Assembly (NCBI GenBank): GCA_964304625.1
Contig: OZ199838.1
Coordinates: 7,130,001-7,194,000 of the forward strand
Direction of reading: 5' to 3'
From: Kudoa neothunni
Taxonomy: Eukaryota; Cnidaria
DNA length: 64,000 nucleotides
Made by a program: the position numbers and the translations under genes. The notes below the pieces were generated by a model that made no database searches, was not told the DNA's origin, and saw only the letters and a program-made list of their open reading frames with translations. How positions within the stretch are numbered: the stretch's first letter is position 1; every line of letters begins with the position of its first letter. Shown here one piece after another: positions 53,960 through 64,000 of this stretch.

Positions 53960-54735
53960 CATGACAGCGAAATCAGAAAAAGAGGAATCAGAAAATGTGT
54001 GCTACTTATCACAACTAGACAAGAAATTCGAAACACTGAACACTGGAATTTACACAAAGCGTTTTTCAGACTTTCATAAACTAGTTAGAACAGTTGCTTA
54101 GTTCATCCGATTTTTATCACATTCAATGCGTCCATATGTTTCCTCCAACAAACTAACTCACGTAGAATTAAACGCGTCGAAGTTACTGCTAATAAAAAGT
54201 CTTTAAGAAACCTGACCAACAAATAAATTTGATACAATTATAACAAAAATAAAAGATGAAATTTGTCTCAAATATGATTTGTTCATTTATGATCAAGGGT
54301 TCCTAAGATGCGGCGGCAGACTCAAAAACAATAATTTACGTTCGGATATTATCCACCGACTATTTTTTCCAAAAGAATGTCATCTAACAAAGCCTATCAT
54401 TTTACATCTACATAATCTTGGTGGGTATTACGGAAAAAATGAAACATTAGTGAGACTTATTCAAAATTATTGGACGCAGCATCCCCGGAAAAATGTGAAC
54501 AAGACGATTAAATCATGCTACCATTGTCAGAAATATCAACAAAATCCCTTGCGCTTACATGAATTACCACCTCTGTCATCGTTCAGAATGCAAGAATCCT
54601 CACCAGGAAGGGGTGGTCAAACATCAATTGAGAAAAAATTAATTGCAATGATGACTTTTTACGACACTAAATTTCTAACAAAATATAATTTAAATCGAAT
54701 GTTTTCTGTTCTATTGATAACATTTACTACTTAAA
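53960..54735 (+). mobile_element. BEL/Pao retroelement fossil (integrase N-terminal region)
   Basis: A fossil of an LTR retroelement of the BEL/Pao group. What remains is the linker and the HHCC zinc-binding domain at the start of integrase, recognisable from its histidine pair and CYHCQKYQ cysteine pair in the 54279-54734 frame, with worn preceding sequence. No gag, protease, reverse transcriptase or LTRs are seen nearby. It is broken, with several breaks, and looks old. Confidence 0.7.
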
Positions 54736-54864
54736 TGAAGTTTGTTCCAAAAAATGACACAAGATGTTCTAGTAGTGTTGGAATTGTTGGCAGATGCGAA
54801 AAGATAAAATGTTATTTAGCTGAACTCGCTTTTATCTGTGTAAAAAATATGATGGATTACTGTA

Positions 54865-55507
54865 GGGTATGGATGTAACGCAGAAAATGGGAAGATAAAA
54901 ACTACTGCGTTGCACCCATTTTAGTGTCGGATGCATTCCAATAACGCGTGCGTTAAGACAAAAATATCAATTTTCCATCGACAATATAACCAATAATAAT
55001 TTAATTTGAAACAAAAATTAAGTTGTATAGTTTTTCTTATTAAAATACCGTGTCATATTTTTTGTTCTGACCAGGCTGTTCAAATATTGAGTCAGCCATT
55101 TCAAGTTCGACTTATTGTCAAGCATTGGCAAAATTTTATTTATAAAGGATCTTTCAACTTTTTCCAGTTATTCTGATGTTTCTTGGTTTGATATAATAAC
55201 TTTATCAATAAAATCAAAGTCGTCATCATGCCTGCCAAAATCAGACAAATCTGGTGTTGTCACAATTTCAGAGCTGTCGACTGTGTTGCTTTCAAGAGTT
55301 TCTTCGACAGATTTTTGTTAATTTTAATGATTTCTCCTCTTTAATCAGCTCAATTATGTCGTGTTTAAATGGATCATCGTCCGAATTATCATTTAGTGAA
55401 TTTTCAGTGAGGAAAAATGATTTCCTAAAATAGTTAATTATGGTATACCTTTTAACATATTTCCATGATTTGGTTGTCAAATGAATGGCATCTAAGGTAA
55501 CAAGTAG
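54865..55507 (-). mobile_element. Tigger C-terminal remnant
   Basis: Minus-strand residues LTLLVTLDAIHLTTKSWKYV followed by YTIINYFRKSFF match the Tigger block K..LLDAI..l..AW..V....I..CFRKAGF that lies after the third catalytic residue. The rest of the transposase is missing. The upstream end of this frame (55516-55588) is not Tigger but the inserted hAT. CTGTAGGGTATGGATG near 54863 may be its worn terminal end. Confidence 0.6.
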
Positions 55508-55515
55508 AGTTAGGG

Positions 55516-56234
55516 CAGTGTTACCCACCTTTTTTCTATCGTGTCCCATTTTTTCTTTGAAATAAGTTCCGCGACCCACCTTTTTCAAATGTATTGATTT
55601 TTTAACTTAAACTGCTTATAATTTTGAATCAAGCTTCATGCCACGTTAAAATTAGAAAATGACTAATATATATTTCTTTTTCGTTAGAATTAAAATATAT
55701 TCGATCGGATCTAATTTAATTCATAGATGGACATTAAAAATGAACATTTTTACTTCTTCATCCACTCAAAAACCTCGTTAAATGCAACTTGTGGTAATCC
55801 AACCCGCATCAGGCAAAACTTTTCTGTATTTGGGGCTTATAAATCGAGATTAAATAATTAATAATGGCAATTAATCAATATTGTCTTTGGATAAGTCAAA
55901 AAAAGAGGGGGTCACGGTTATAAATTTTACAACATTTGAATATACTCATTCCAATTCTATTGAACAAAAACCATGTTAAACGTTTTTATCTTTTCTTATA
56001 TAAATTGATCAATGTTTTTGTATTCTTTTATGATATTAACGTTCGCTTAAAAATAAATAAGATCAAAAATCGAAGTATTGATTTCAATGTACGCCATACT
56101 GCCTAATTATCTCACAATTATCCATGTCACAGAAATGCCCCGGATTTTCTACGTCCTACAAGCGCCGTTCATTAAACGCTGAAAGATTTACATGCCCCGC
56201 CGGTGGGATGTCACCCCCACGTTGGGAAACACTG
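55516..56234. mobile_element. Non-autonomous hAT (719 bp) with perfect 8-bp duplication
   Basis: Ends: CAGTGTTACCCACC at the left and CAGTGTTTCCCAACGTGGG on the opposite strand at the right. AGTTAGGG is duplicated exactly at 55508-55515 and 56235-56242. GCGACCCACC near the left and GCCCCGCCGGTGGG near the right are further subterminal matches. No hAT transposase frame. The target was the terminal repeat of the small element described next. Confidence 0.9.
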
Positions 56235-56346
56235 AGTTAGGGCATGCAATTTTCGACTTTCATTTTTCGCGCTGATTTTAGCGATAAAGTTTTAAATGTT
56301 TTCTAGCATGATTCTTATTATATGTGTTAACAAACCTGAAAGGATA

Positions 56347-57782
56347 TAGGGTTTTCTGATCAAAGTGAGAATTGTTGCACTTAATGCAAGATTAGTGCGA
56401 TTAAATTGGTTATAATAGATAATATTTTTATTTCATTTATTATTTAACCAACGGTAAAAAAATTAGCTTCCCTCCTTAACCTCCACGGCTTAAATTAAAA
56501 GGGGGTTTTCCCGATCAAGTTAAGATTGAACGTTTTTTGATTCATAAAGTAAATAACTATATTTAAATTATAAAGAGCTTATTTAAAAATATATTATTTA
56601 TATTTATTTCGTTGTAAACTTTTGATATTAGGATGGAACTAAACGCAAAAAATATCCAAATTATAAAAGTGATTTCCTCCATCCCTGATGAAGATAGAAT
56701 TAAAATTATCAACAAATATCCAAAGATCTTTTAATTCATTATAAATCCGTTTGGATAATCATAAACAATTATAACAAGAATGGTTGCATACGTACCCAGA
56801 ATCGTGGTGTCGATAAAAAGTCAAAGTTGCCCCATGCTCAAAAACTTGAAATTTTATCTTAGATTGACTCTAACTCTTTATTGAGGCTAAATGACATAAA
56901 AAGAATGATTCAGAACCAATTTAATATCTCTGTGAGCAAAAGCACGGTTGACAGAATACTTTAAAATTTTCATTACACCATAAAATGTACCGTACCAATT
57001 CCTGAACGAAGGAATTGTGTATCTACAATCGAAACTAACACCTACGCAAAGGATTTTAGAAAATTCGATCTGGATATGGAAGATAAAACATTTATCTTTA
57101 TGGATGAAGTTGGCTTTGCTATTGTTACGCGACCAAAAAGCGGACGGGCTGCTCGAGGGGCTTCTCCATATGTTTCTGTTTCGGCCTCAAGAAGCAGAAA
57201 CGTTTCAGTAGCAGCATCCATAAATAAATATGGAATGATATTTCATAAGATTCATGATAAGGCTGTGAACGGAGAGGATTTTTCAAGTTTTCTGATTGAA
57301 ATAAAGGAGGTATGTACATTAAAAAACATTAACGATCCTATTTTTATCATGGACAATGCGCGTACTCACCATTATAAAGGTCTACAAGACACTATAGACA
57401 TGCTCGGACTCAAGCTATTCTTCTGGCCGCCATACTCCCCATTTCTGAATCCAATAGAAAACATATTTTCTGTTTGGGAAAATTTAATAATAATAAGAGG
57501 CGAAGCGAAAAATGAAATGGAACTGAAGGAGTTAATATCTAATAAATTTGAAGAAATTACCGCTTCTCATTGTGATAGCTTCTCCAGAAAAATTCTAAGA
57601 TATCTCTAAAAGGCTGAAAATAGGGAAATAATACATCAATAATATATTTTAATCCAAATAAATTTAAATATATATTTGTTGCTGTTATATTGTTAACCAG
57701 TTTTTATGCACAATTTAAGTTTAAGTTAGTTAAAATGAGTCTCATTAATTGCAACAATTCTCATTTTGATCGGGAAACTCTA
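56347..57782 (+). mobile_element. Tc1/mariner transposon (1.44 kb)
   Basis: Ends TAGGGTTTTCTGATCAAAG and, on the opposite strand, TAGAGTTTCCCGATCAAAA, then both continue GTGAGAATTGTTGCA-like for a total of about 43 bp with few mismatches. TA flanks both ends. It sits inside the small element above. The same terminal family as 30574-31932. Confidence 0.92.
56638..57609 (+). pseudogene. Tc1-like DD34E transposase, catalytic half intact
   Basis: The catalytic half forms one open frame, 57076-57609: FIFMDEVGFA (D1), GASPYVSVSASRSRNVSV, PIFIMDNARTHH (D2) and PFLNPIENIF (E), 34 residues between D2 and E, ending KILRYL. All three acidic residues are present, unlike the copy at 30745-31748. The DNA-binding half (56638-57075) can still be read in pieces (SVSKSTVDRIL..FHYT, VPIPERRN) but has stops near 56860 and 56962 and frame changes, so at least three breaks. 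Confidence 0.88.
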
Positions 57783-57899
57783 TAATTAAAAAGTGTCTCG
57801 AACTGATCTAATTTTTTTAAATTTAGGACTTTTGTCGCAGAAAAAAATGTCATGAAATTCGGTGCGCATAATAAATGTCAAAAATTATATGCCCTAATT

Positions 57900-59660
57900 A
57901 TAGTATATATTTATTGTTGTAATGTGTTTTTTATATTTTTGTAAGTGAAAATTTTTGATATGGAGTTTTAATAACAATTCTAATGGAAGATAGTAATTGT
58001 ATGGTTCACCCAAAAAGTTTTTTAGTAAGATTGTTTAAACAAAATGTCAGTAATAACAACCATTAATCATATAACAAGTTTTACTAGATTCTAGATATGA
58101 AATTAAGACGGTTTCAACAGAAAACCCGAAATTTACGCAAATTGGTGGCACGAAAAACCGGGCTTTAGGCCCGGGACGGTTAACCGACGATATCACTTTG
58201 TTCTTATGAGAAGATCCAGAGAGCCGTGATATATCTCAATAATACCATATTCGGAATTGTTTTGAGATTATTTCCCACAATTAATACAAAATTTGATGAT
58301 AATTAATCTATTATTTTTTTACATACATTGACCTTATAAAAAACTATGGATAATTCTTATTTAAAAAGCGTTAGAGGAGTACTGTTTTTGAGGTCGTTAG
58401 GGGGCTACAAATAAATTTGTTGGGCGAATAACAATATCTCTATAACAAATCAAACTCAAAAAGGCTAGAGTTTTGTTTAGGCAGCAAAAACTCCCACCAC
58501 GTCTTTTGGAACGAGATTACCATTTCCCAAGGGGCTCTCAAACATAATAAACTGTAAGTTTAAAGTGCATGGCTTAGGCACCCAGTGAATCATCATAAAA
58601 TCAGAGAAAAGCCAAAACAAATCATAGTGTGGCCCATTCGTAGGGTAATGCAGGATTGACTAATAGGCGAACCTATGAGTTTGACCTGCCAACAATCTGC
58701 GTCCTGCCTGGAAAACCCTATCCCTTCAAAGACGTTGGCTCTAAGGGGTCTGCTCAAAAAGGCTAATGAATTTAGCAAATTTTACTTAATGGGGTAAATT
58801 TTTGATAAGATTTTTGTTTATTCATATTATGTAATTTATAAAATTTCGTTGTAAATATTATAGAACGAACTGAATACATAATCAAGTTTTGTTTTTATTA
58901 TTTTGAAATTCCAAAAATATATCCATAAAGATCAACAATGCGTTTATCAATATCAAATTCTCTGTTAGTTGTAAAAAGATACTTGAGGCACACTTATTTT
59001 TCTCGAATTAAATTTTATCTTTAAATTATATCGATATTAAATGCAGTGTTGTCGGTGTTTCAAGCACTCCAGATTCATAGTAAATTATGTCAACGTCAAC
59101 AAACAATATTTATCAAAATTTCCACCGTTAGTAACTCATGTCTTAACTACGCCTATTCTTAAATTTTCATTAAAACTCATTAGAATTAAAAAATCTAAAT
59201 CATAAATTCATTCTCAGTCATTAAATTATTTAGCGCATGTTCGTCTATCGAATTCTCATTGTAAAATATTCCCCCTTTTTAAGTTGTGCTAATTATTTAC
59301 TTATACAATAATAGATTGCATAATTGTATCACATCAAAATGCGTGCGATAAATTAAGTTACTAATTGAATCGCACGTACTTCCAATCAAAAATTCGATTG
59401 ATTATTGAAAATTACAATGTGTGAGATTTACTTAAAATTTTCTATTATTAATTACTACTTAAAAGTCGAAATAATTTAAGAAATGTTTTTTATAATTTCA
59501 TCTAGAGGTAATAGTTTTCGATAAAAATATATACTTCAAACTGCTTGATGACGGACAAATTATCGCTTAAAATACAGACTAATTGGTAGGTTGACTTGAA
59601 CAATTATAAATTAATCCATCATTAATTGGTGCACTAAAAAGTAATTAAGATATTATATCG
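57900..59660. other. Spacer with a GC-richer island
   Basis: No exon supported. Base composition changes at about 58440-58780, where GC is clearly higher and runs such as TTTGACCTGCCAACAATCTGCG and GTTGGCTCTAAGGGG occur. The sequence has the look of a structural-RNA or repeat-derived piece but I could not match it to any RNA. The minus frame 58593-58778 has no recognisable family. Confidence 0.35.
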
Positions 59661-59666
59661 ATAAAA

Positions 59667-61321
59667 ATGCTGGCAGAAGAAGAACCAACATTTCACAACT
59701 CGTTACACAATGAAGAAGTTTACTAGAGAAATCAATTGTTGAATAATTATTTTTAGGAATCAATACTAGACATAGACATTCTACAAAATTACGGCATAGT
59801 AAATGATAGATCACTTTAATGAGACTGTGAAATGGAAAATTTAGAATGCAGCTGATCTAAAAAAACTAAAGACTTCCGGCATATGCACGATCAAGGTGAC
59901 TGCTCTCCTACAGTTGGAATCCCTTATTTTAAATATAATTACAAGGGTGTTCAAATGACCACCAGGAAACGACTATCCACAATAAAAGGAATATCCGATG
60001 CGAAGATCGATAAAATAAAAGAAGCGCTAACAAAATTGACGGTAATCGTTGCTAAAAAACCCTACATTATGAACGGCTAATAGTCTATCAATTTTTTGTC
60101 TGCATTGGAATATTGTCATGTACGCAAAAACGTATTCAAAATATCAACAGGTTGTACTGAATTTGAGTAACCATGAGTTATATTGATCGCGTTAACGTTC
60201 GATATTTAGCAAATTGCTAGGCGGCGGTATTGAAAGCATGTCCATAACTGAAGCATTTGGTGGTAATTGTTATTGTCGATCATTCACACGAAGTTATGGT
60301 GTTTGTAGAGTTTAGAACAGGAAAAACTCAAATATCTCACACATTATGCGGTAATCTTGTACACATCTTACTTTGACAGACATAATACTAACTATGTATT
60401 TACTAATGATGCGTAAAGTTTCCGCACAATTGCAATCATTTGAAGAGACCAACAACTACGGAAAAGTTATTTTTATCGATACTGAAAACACATTCCGACC
60501 AGACAGATTAAGACCAATAGCCAGACGCTTCGATATCGATGAAAATATCGCTTTGGATAACGTTCTCTACTGCCGAGCATATACAAGTTTGATTTAATCT
60601 TATGAGAACAAGTTTGTTATGCAGTTAAACTCAAACTGTATATAGCTGATCATCAATTTGAAATAATTGACTGTGTGGCCGCAAAATGTTATGAAGGGTC
60701 GGGAATTTTTAAGCTTTTAGTATAATGGTTTCGCTCTCTAATGCTTAAATTGGTTGGCTTTGTTTAAGGTGGTGGATTCAATAATGGCATTGTTTCGAGT
60801 GGATTACAGTGGGAGAGGAGAACTGTCCGAGAGACAACAACGGCTAGGTCAAATGATGTCGAAACTGCAAAAACTTTCCGAAGGTTGAACAAATTTGTAC
60901 TTTTTTATTTTATATATTGGACGAGAGTATAGAATACAATATTGCTGTTTTCATTACCAACCAAGTAAACCGCTGTCACTAATCATTTGACATATCATTG
61001 TAGATGACTTCCGATCCTGGCGCTACTATGTCGTATCTTTGCTTCTACCTCTACTTCCCTTTCAAATGATTGTTAAATTTCACTTGTAGGTTTCAAGCTG
61101 ACCCAAAAAAGCCAATAGGCGGAAATATACTTGCACATGCTTCGACTACTCGAATTAGTTTAAGAAAAGGACGCGGCGATAATCGAATTGCAAAACTATA
61201 TGACAGGTAATCCACCCAATTTTCTATCGATTTTGACAAATAATCGTCTAGTCCCGATCTTCCAGAATCGGAAATCACTTTTACAGTGTCCGCTGGAGGA
61301 ATCACAGATGCTGTAGAATAG
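59667..61321 (+). CDS. DMC1: DMC1 meiotic recombinase (RecA/Rad51 family), 14 exons
   Basis: DMC1 forms filaments on single-stranded DNA and pairs homologous chromosomes in meiosis. Exons: 59667-59717, 59757-59798, 59845-59895, 59946-60041, 60084-60166, 60210-60262, 60309-60350, 60419-60586, 60646-60719, 60769-60883, 60933-60964, 61004-61032, 61090-61206, 61252-61321. Introns 39-68 bp. The sum is 1023 nt, 340 residues, the same length as human DMC1. An N-terminal helix-hairpin-helix region includes [16 protein letters not shown] (DMC1 has GICTIKGIQMTTRRAL; Rad51 differs here). Walker A is GEFRTGKT (about 125-132), Walker B LLVVDS, followed by [23 protein letters not shown] and [21 protein letters not shown] cover loop L2. 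The tail [10 protein letters not shown] fits DMC1. No break seen. AATAAA lies at about 61426. Confidence 0.96.
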
Positions 61322-64000
61322 CCAAGAGCCAATATGGTTCTTGCTTTTCAATTTATTGATCTCCTTAACTCAAAGAACAACATAATCTTGATATTATATA
61401 ATCAGCTCAATAATAAGTTCCACAGAATAAAATATTTTATCTTGCTAGAATTAACTAAGACGAGATGTAGGAGTGAGAGGTTAGGATTTGTGCGCGATAT
61501 GAGAAATGTAGTGTTTTATCGTTGTGAAATATTCGAACGTAGTTTACATGTTTGTTAATATCTTTTATTTCTTCATGCTACAATAAGTTTTGTAATTTAA
61601 CTTGTCGTGTGGGGTGTTTTAAGCCACAACAAATTTATCACTGAAAATGGACCTTGACTTTTTGGGGGTTTGGAACTATTTAGAAGTTTGTTGAGCGTTA
61701 TTGTTCAAAACTTAAAGATATTTCTTGCTTAATTTTTGAAGGAAGTTTAATATTTTGTGACTTTGGCGTTCCGAAATTTAATTTATAATTTTGATTGTTA
61801 TACGACATTATAATGAATCTGTATAAATTCGTGAAGGTGAACGATATTAATTAAAAGTTAAAATGTTTAAAATAATGCATATTTAAACGTGTATTTTATT
61901 TCAAATAATTTTCGACTTTTAATAAATATAAGTAACTAAGTATTTTTATCAATAATTAAAACTTAATAAGTGGATCGTTTAAAATCATATAATTTTATAA
62001 TTTTTATATAAAAATAGTTGTTTGGCAAGGTTTAGGTTGTCTGTTAAATGGATTAATTTAATGAATATTTCTTAGCTGATTAAGATATTGTTGAAAGTTG
62101 AATCATAACTGCTGGCGTTGATTTTATAAACTAAATTTTGTCGACGAACGAGGTATAAGTCAAGTGGCTGTCAGTGAATAATATTCTCTCTTTTTGTACA
62201 CTAACGTCAAAAAATAAAGAATTAAGTATACTTATTAAGAGTGTTTATTTTCTTTAAAGTTAGACAAAACAAACTTGCATAGTGAGTATAAGTAAATTTT
62301 TGTTGACTGAAATTCATCTAAGGAGAATAAAAATAGTAAAATTATTCATCAATGTATTAGAGCCAGTTTTTTTAAAAAAATTATAGAAGAGTCTCTATGT
62401 CCACTGCATTTCAATAATTTATGCATAAAATTGCTATCGCCAGTTCAAATTATACAATGATTTAACATATAACAATAACTTTTAGATACTTAAAATTGTT
62501 ATGATTACGCGAAAGAGGGGCCGATATAGTAAGTAATAGAATAGCGCTACCGTAAGTAATTATAGTTCGTATTAGAAATAGCAGTTGTAGGCTAAGTGAC
62601 CGAATTGTTTCCTGTCCTTTGATGTAGACTATCCGGTATTAGACGGCAGAATTACGAATCCCTAAGCTTAGTGGGATCAGAACAAAAATATTATTGTAAA
62701 TGGGTACCGACAGCCTCTTTTTATCGGATCGATAACTATTAACTTAATTGGGATCTTAAAAAATGAACGCTCCTTAGAAATTTACATGACTATAATCGCT
62801 CGTGTTCGATTATTCCAATGCAATGTTTTAAACTTTGAATCAATAGCCGAATTTCAGGAGTCAGGAAAAAGTTTTGTATGAGAATTAATTAAAGTTACTA
62901 ATCAACTTAGATTTTTAGTGAAATAAAAATACGTTTAATTTAACAAATTTTTTCGTTACTAATTCTTTGTTTACTGGTAATTTTTTGTGTTTCTTCGCTA
63001 GCATCTTTTTTATCATACGTGCCATAAGCATAGGGAAATTTAAAATAAAATATAATAGAATGGGATGTAATATTTACTGAAGTAGAATATAGATTTATTA
63101 ATCGGTGTATGAAGCATCATTATAAGAAATTATAAAATCACTAATAAATATTTTTGCGAATACTGATTAAAAATTATGACTATTTTTATTTTTTGAATTC
63201 AAACTATTATATGAATAATTTAAAGTAAATAAATTTGATATAATTATATAACAAAAAAAAGGATTATAAATCATTTTAACTCATAAAATTTATTAAGTTA
63301 GACTTACAAAATAATTTTTGAAAGTAACCTCATTAATCTGATTTTAACATGATTTACTAATTGAAAGGCTAGTTTTGAAAGGTAAATATCATTAAAAATT
63401 GTTCATCTGAAAATATCGATTCATCTTAAGTACTAAATATTTGTTTCTATAATTATTTTATTATACAAAATTTTTTGATTTGTAATTTTCAACCATTTAT
63501 TATATTTCATTTGCCAAGTTTATGATAAATACAGATGCCATTTTTATTTTATTCATTTGTTCTCCATTCAAAAGCAGCATAGGATAAGCAGAGTAAAAAT
63601 TGTATTTTTATTCGAAACTCAATATTAGATTCGTATTTGTTAAATACATCTATTTAAATTTTTTTATTAAAATTATTTGAGTAATATTTAAAGTATAGAG
63701 AAAATTTTACTAAAATAATACAGCTTAATATCTAATTTTTTAAACTTACTTTCGTTTGTAATGTTGTCAAGGAATATAAATTTTTCATATAGATAAGTAG
63801 AAATATAAAATATTAGACATTTTTTCGTTAAGGTTTACCAAGCTATAGATGTCATTCCTGATCCATTATAAATTAATGACGAATCCTCCATTTCAATTAA
63901 TTCAATACCATATAACCTACCCAGAATTAAAAATGAGCCCATTGATATTGAAAACCCGGCTTAGATTGTTAATGTTTGGGTTTCATAGTTATCTTATCCG
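61322..64000. other. AT-rich spacer, nothing recognised
   Basis: After the DMC1 3' end there is 2.7 kb of AT-rich DNA. I found no exon chain, RNA gene or transposon terminus on either strand. A mildly GC-richer patch at about 62500-62730 shows no recognisable content. Confidence 0.4.

Larger units (their letters stand above)
55505..57899. mobile_element. Small inverted-repeat element (about 230 bp of its own), split by two insertions
   Basis: TTAGGGCATGCAATTTTCGAC at 56238-56258 recurs as a complement at 57876-57896 (TTAGGGCATATAATTTTTGAC), with TA beside the right end. Counting from the duplicated AGTTAGGG, the left tip lies at about 55505-55515. Removing the hAT (55516-56234) and the mariner (56347-57782) leaves a MITE of about 230 bp. 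A third copy of this end lies at about 4414-4440. Confidence 0.65.

Noticed and set aside
56238-56260. TTAGGGCATGCAATTTTC read as Tigger coding sequence continuing from 55507
   Set aside because: The same motif recurs as an inverted end at 57896 and as a third copy near 4414 in other surroundings, so a terminal repeat explains it better.
58440-58780. Large-subunit rRNA fragment (GGCTCTAAGGGG and AACGAGATT look like 28S pieces)
   Set aside because: The short matches are in the wrong order and spacing and do not extend.

Overview
The window is nuclear DNA from a eukaryote, almost certainly an animal. It is strongly AT-rich. Its genes are cut into many small exons by GT-AG introns mostly 39-76 bp long, so most host genes show up only as scattered short open frames. 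I rebuilt exon chains by eye from splice signals, reading phase and family knowledge. The gene set (kinesin-13, CHMP4, an annexin, PSMD14/Rpn11, ERCC1, DMC1, a LYRM7-like factor, an S18-like mitochondrial ribosomal protein, a snapin-like protein) is metazoan in flavour. A small-gene, AT-rich genome loaded with Merlin, Tigger, hAT and mariner elements would fit a reduced parasitic animal such as a myxozoan. That is inference; the sequence does not name the species.

Layout: 1-9 kb holds decayed Tigger, LINE and two Merlin (IS1016/ISXO2-type) copies plus one tRNA-Arg(ACG). 9.05-13.82 kb is a nest of DNA transposons inside a TTAA-flanked inverted-repeat element (Tigger remnant, 3-kb hAT, piggyBac-type MITE). 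14.4-24.2 kb is a host gene block: snapin-like gene (+), kinesin-13 (-), annexin (-), CHMP4 (+). 24.2-41 kb is almost all transposon debris: hAT, Tigger, three Tc1/mariner or mariner-like copies over the whole window (two here), piggyBac and MULE. 40.96-42.29 kb is PSMD14 (-). 44-45.7 kb is a Tigger. 47.2-52.1 kb is host again: an unassigned 103-residue protein, an S18m-like gene, a Tigger with a hAT MITE inside it, then ERCC1 (+) converging on a LYRM7-like gene (-) with 27 bp between stop codons. 52.6-57.9 kb is again nested transposons, including a BEL/Pao retroelement fossil. 59.67-61.32 kb is DMC1 (+). The last 2.7 kb is AT-rich with nothing I can support.

The host genes do not form a pathway. 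DMC1 (meiotic strand exchange) and ERCC1 (structure-specific nuclease subunit) both act on DNA; CHMP4 is ESCRT-III, and annexins are membrane-binding proteins; kinesin-13 works on microtubule ends; PSMD14 is the proteasome-lid deubiquitinase. I found no CRISPR, no prokaryotic operon and no clear novel multi-gene system. The most useful results are the recovered multi-exon genes, the dated nestings of transposons (with exact target-site duplications), and several odd gene structures listed as findings.
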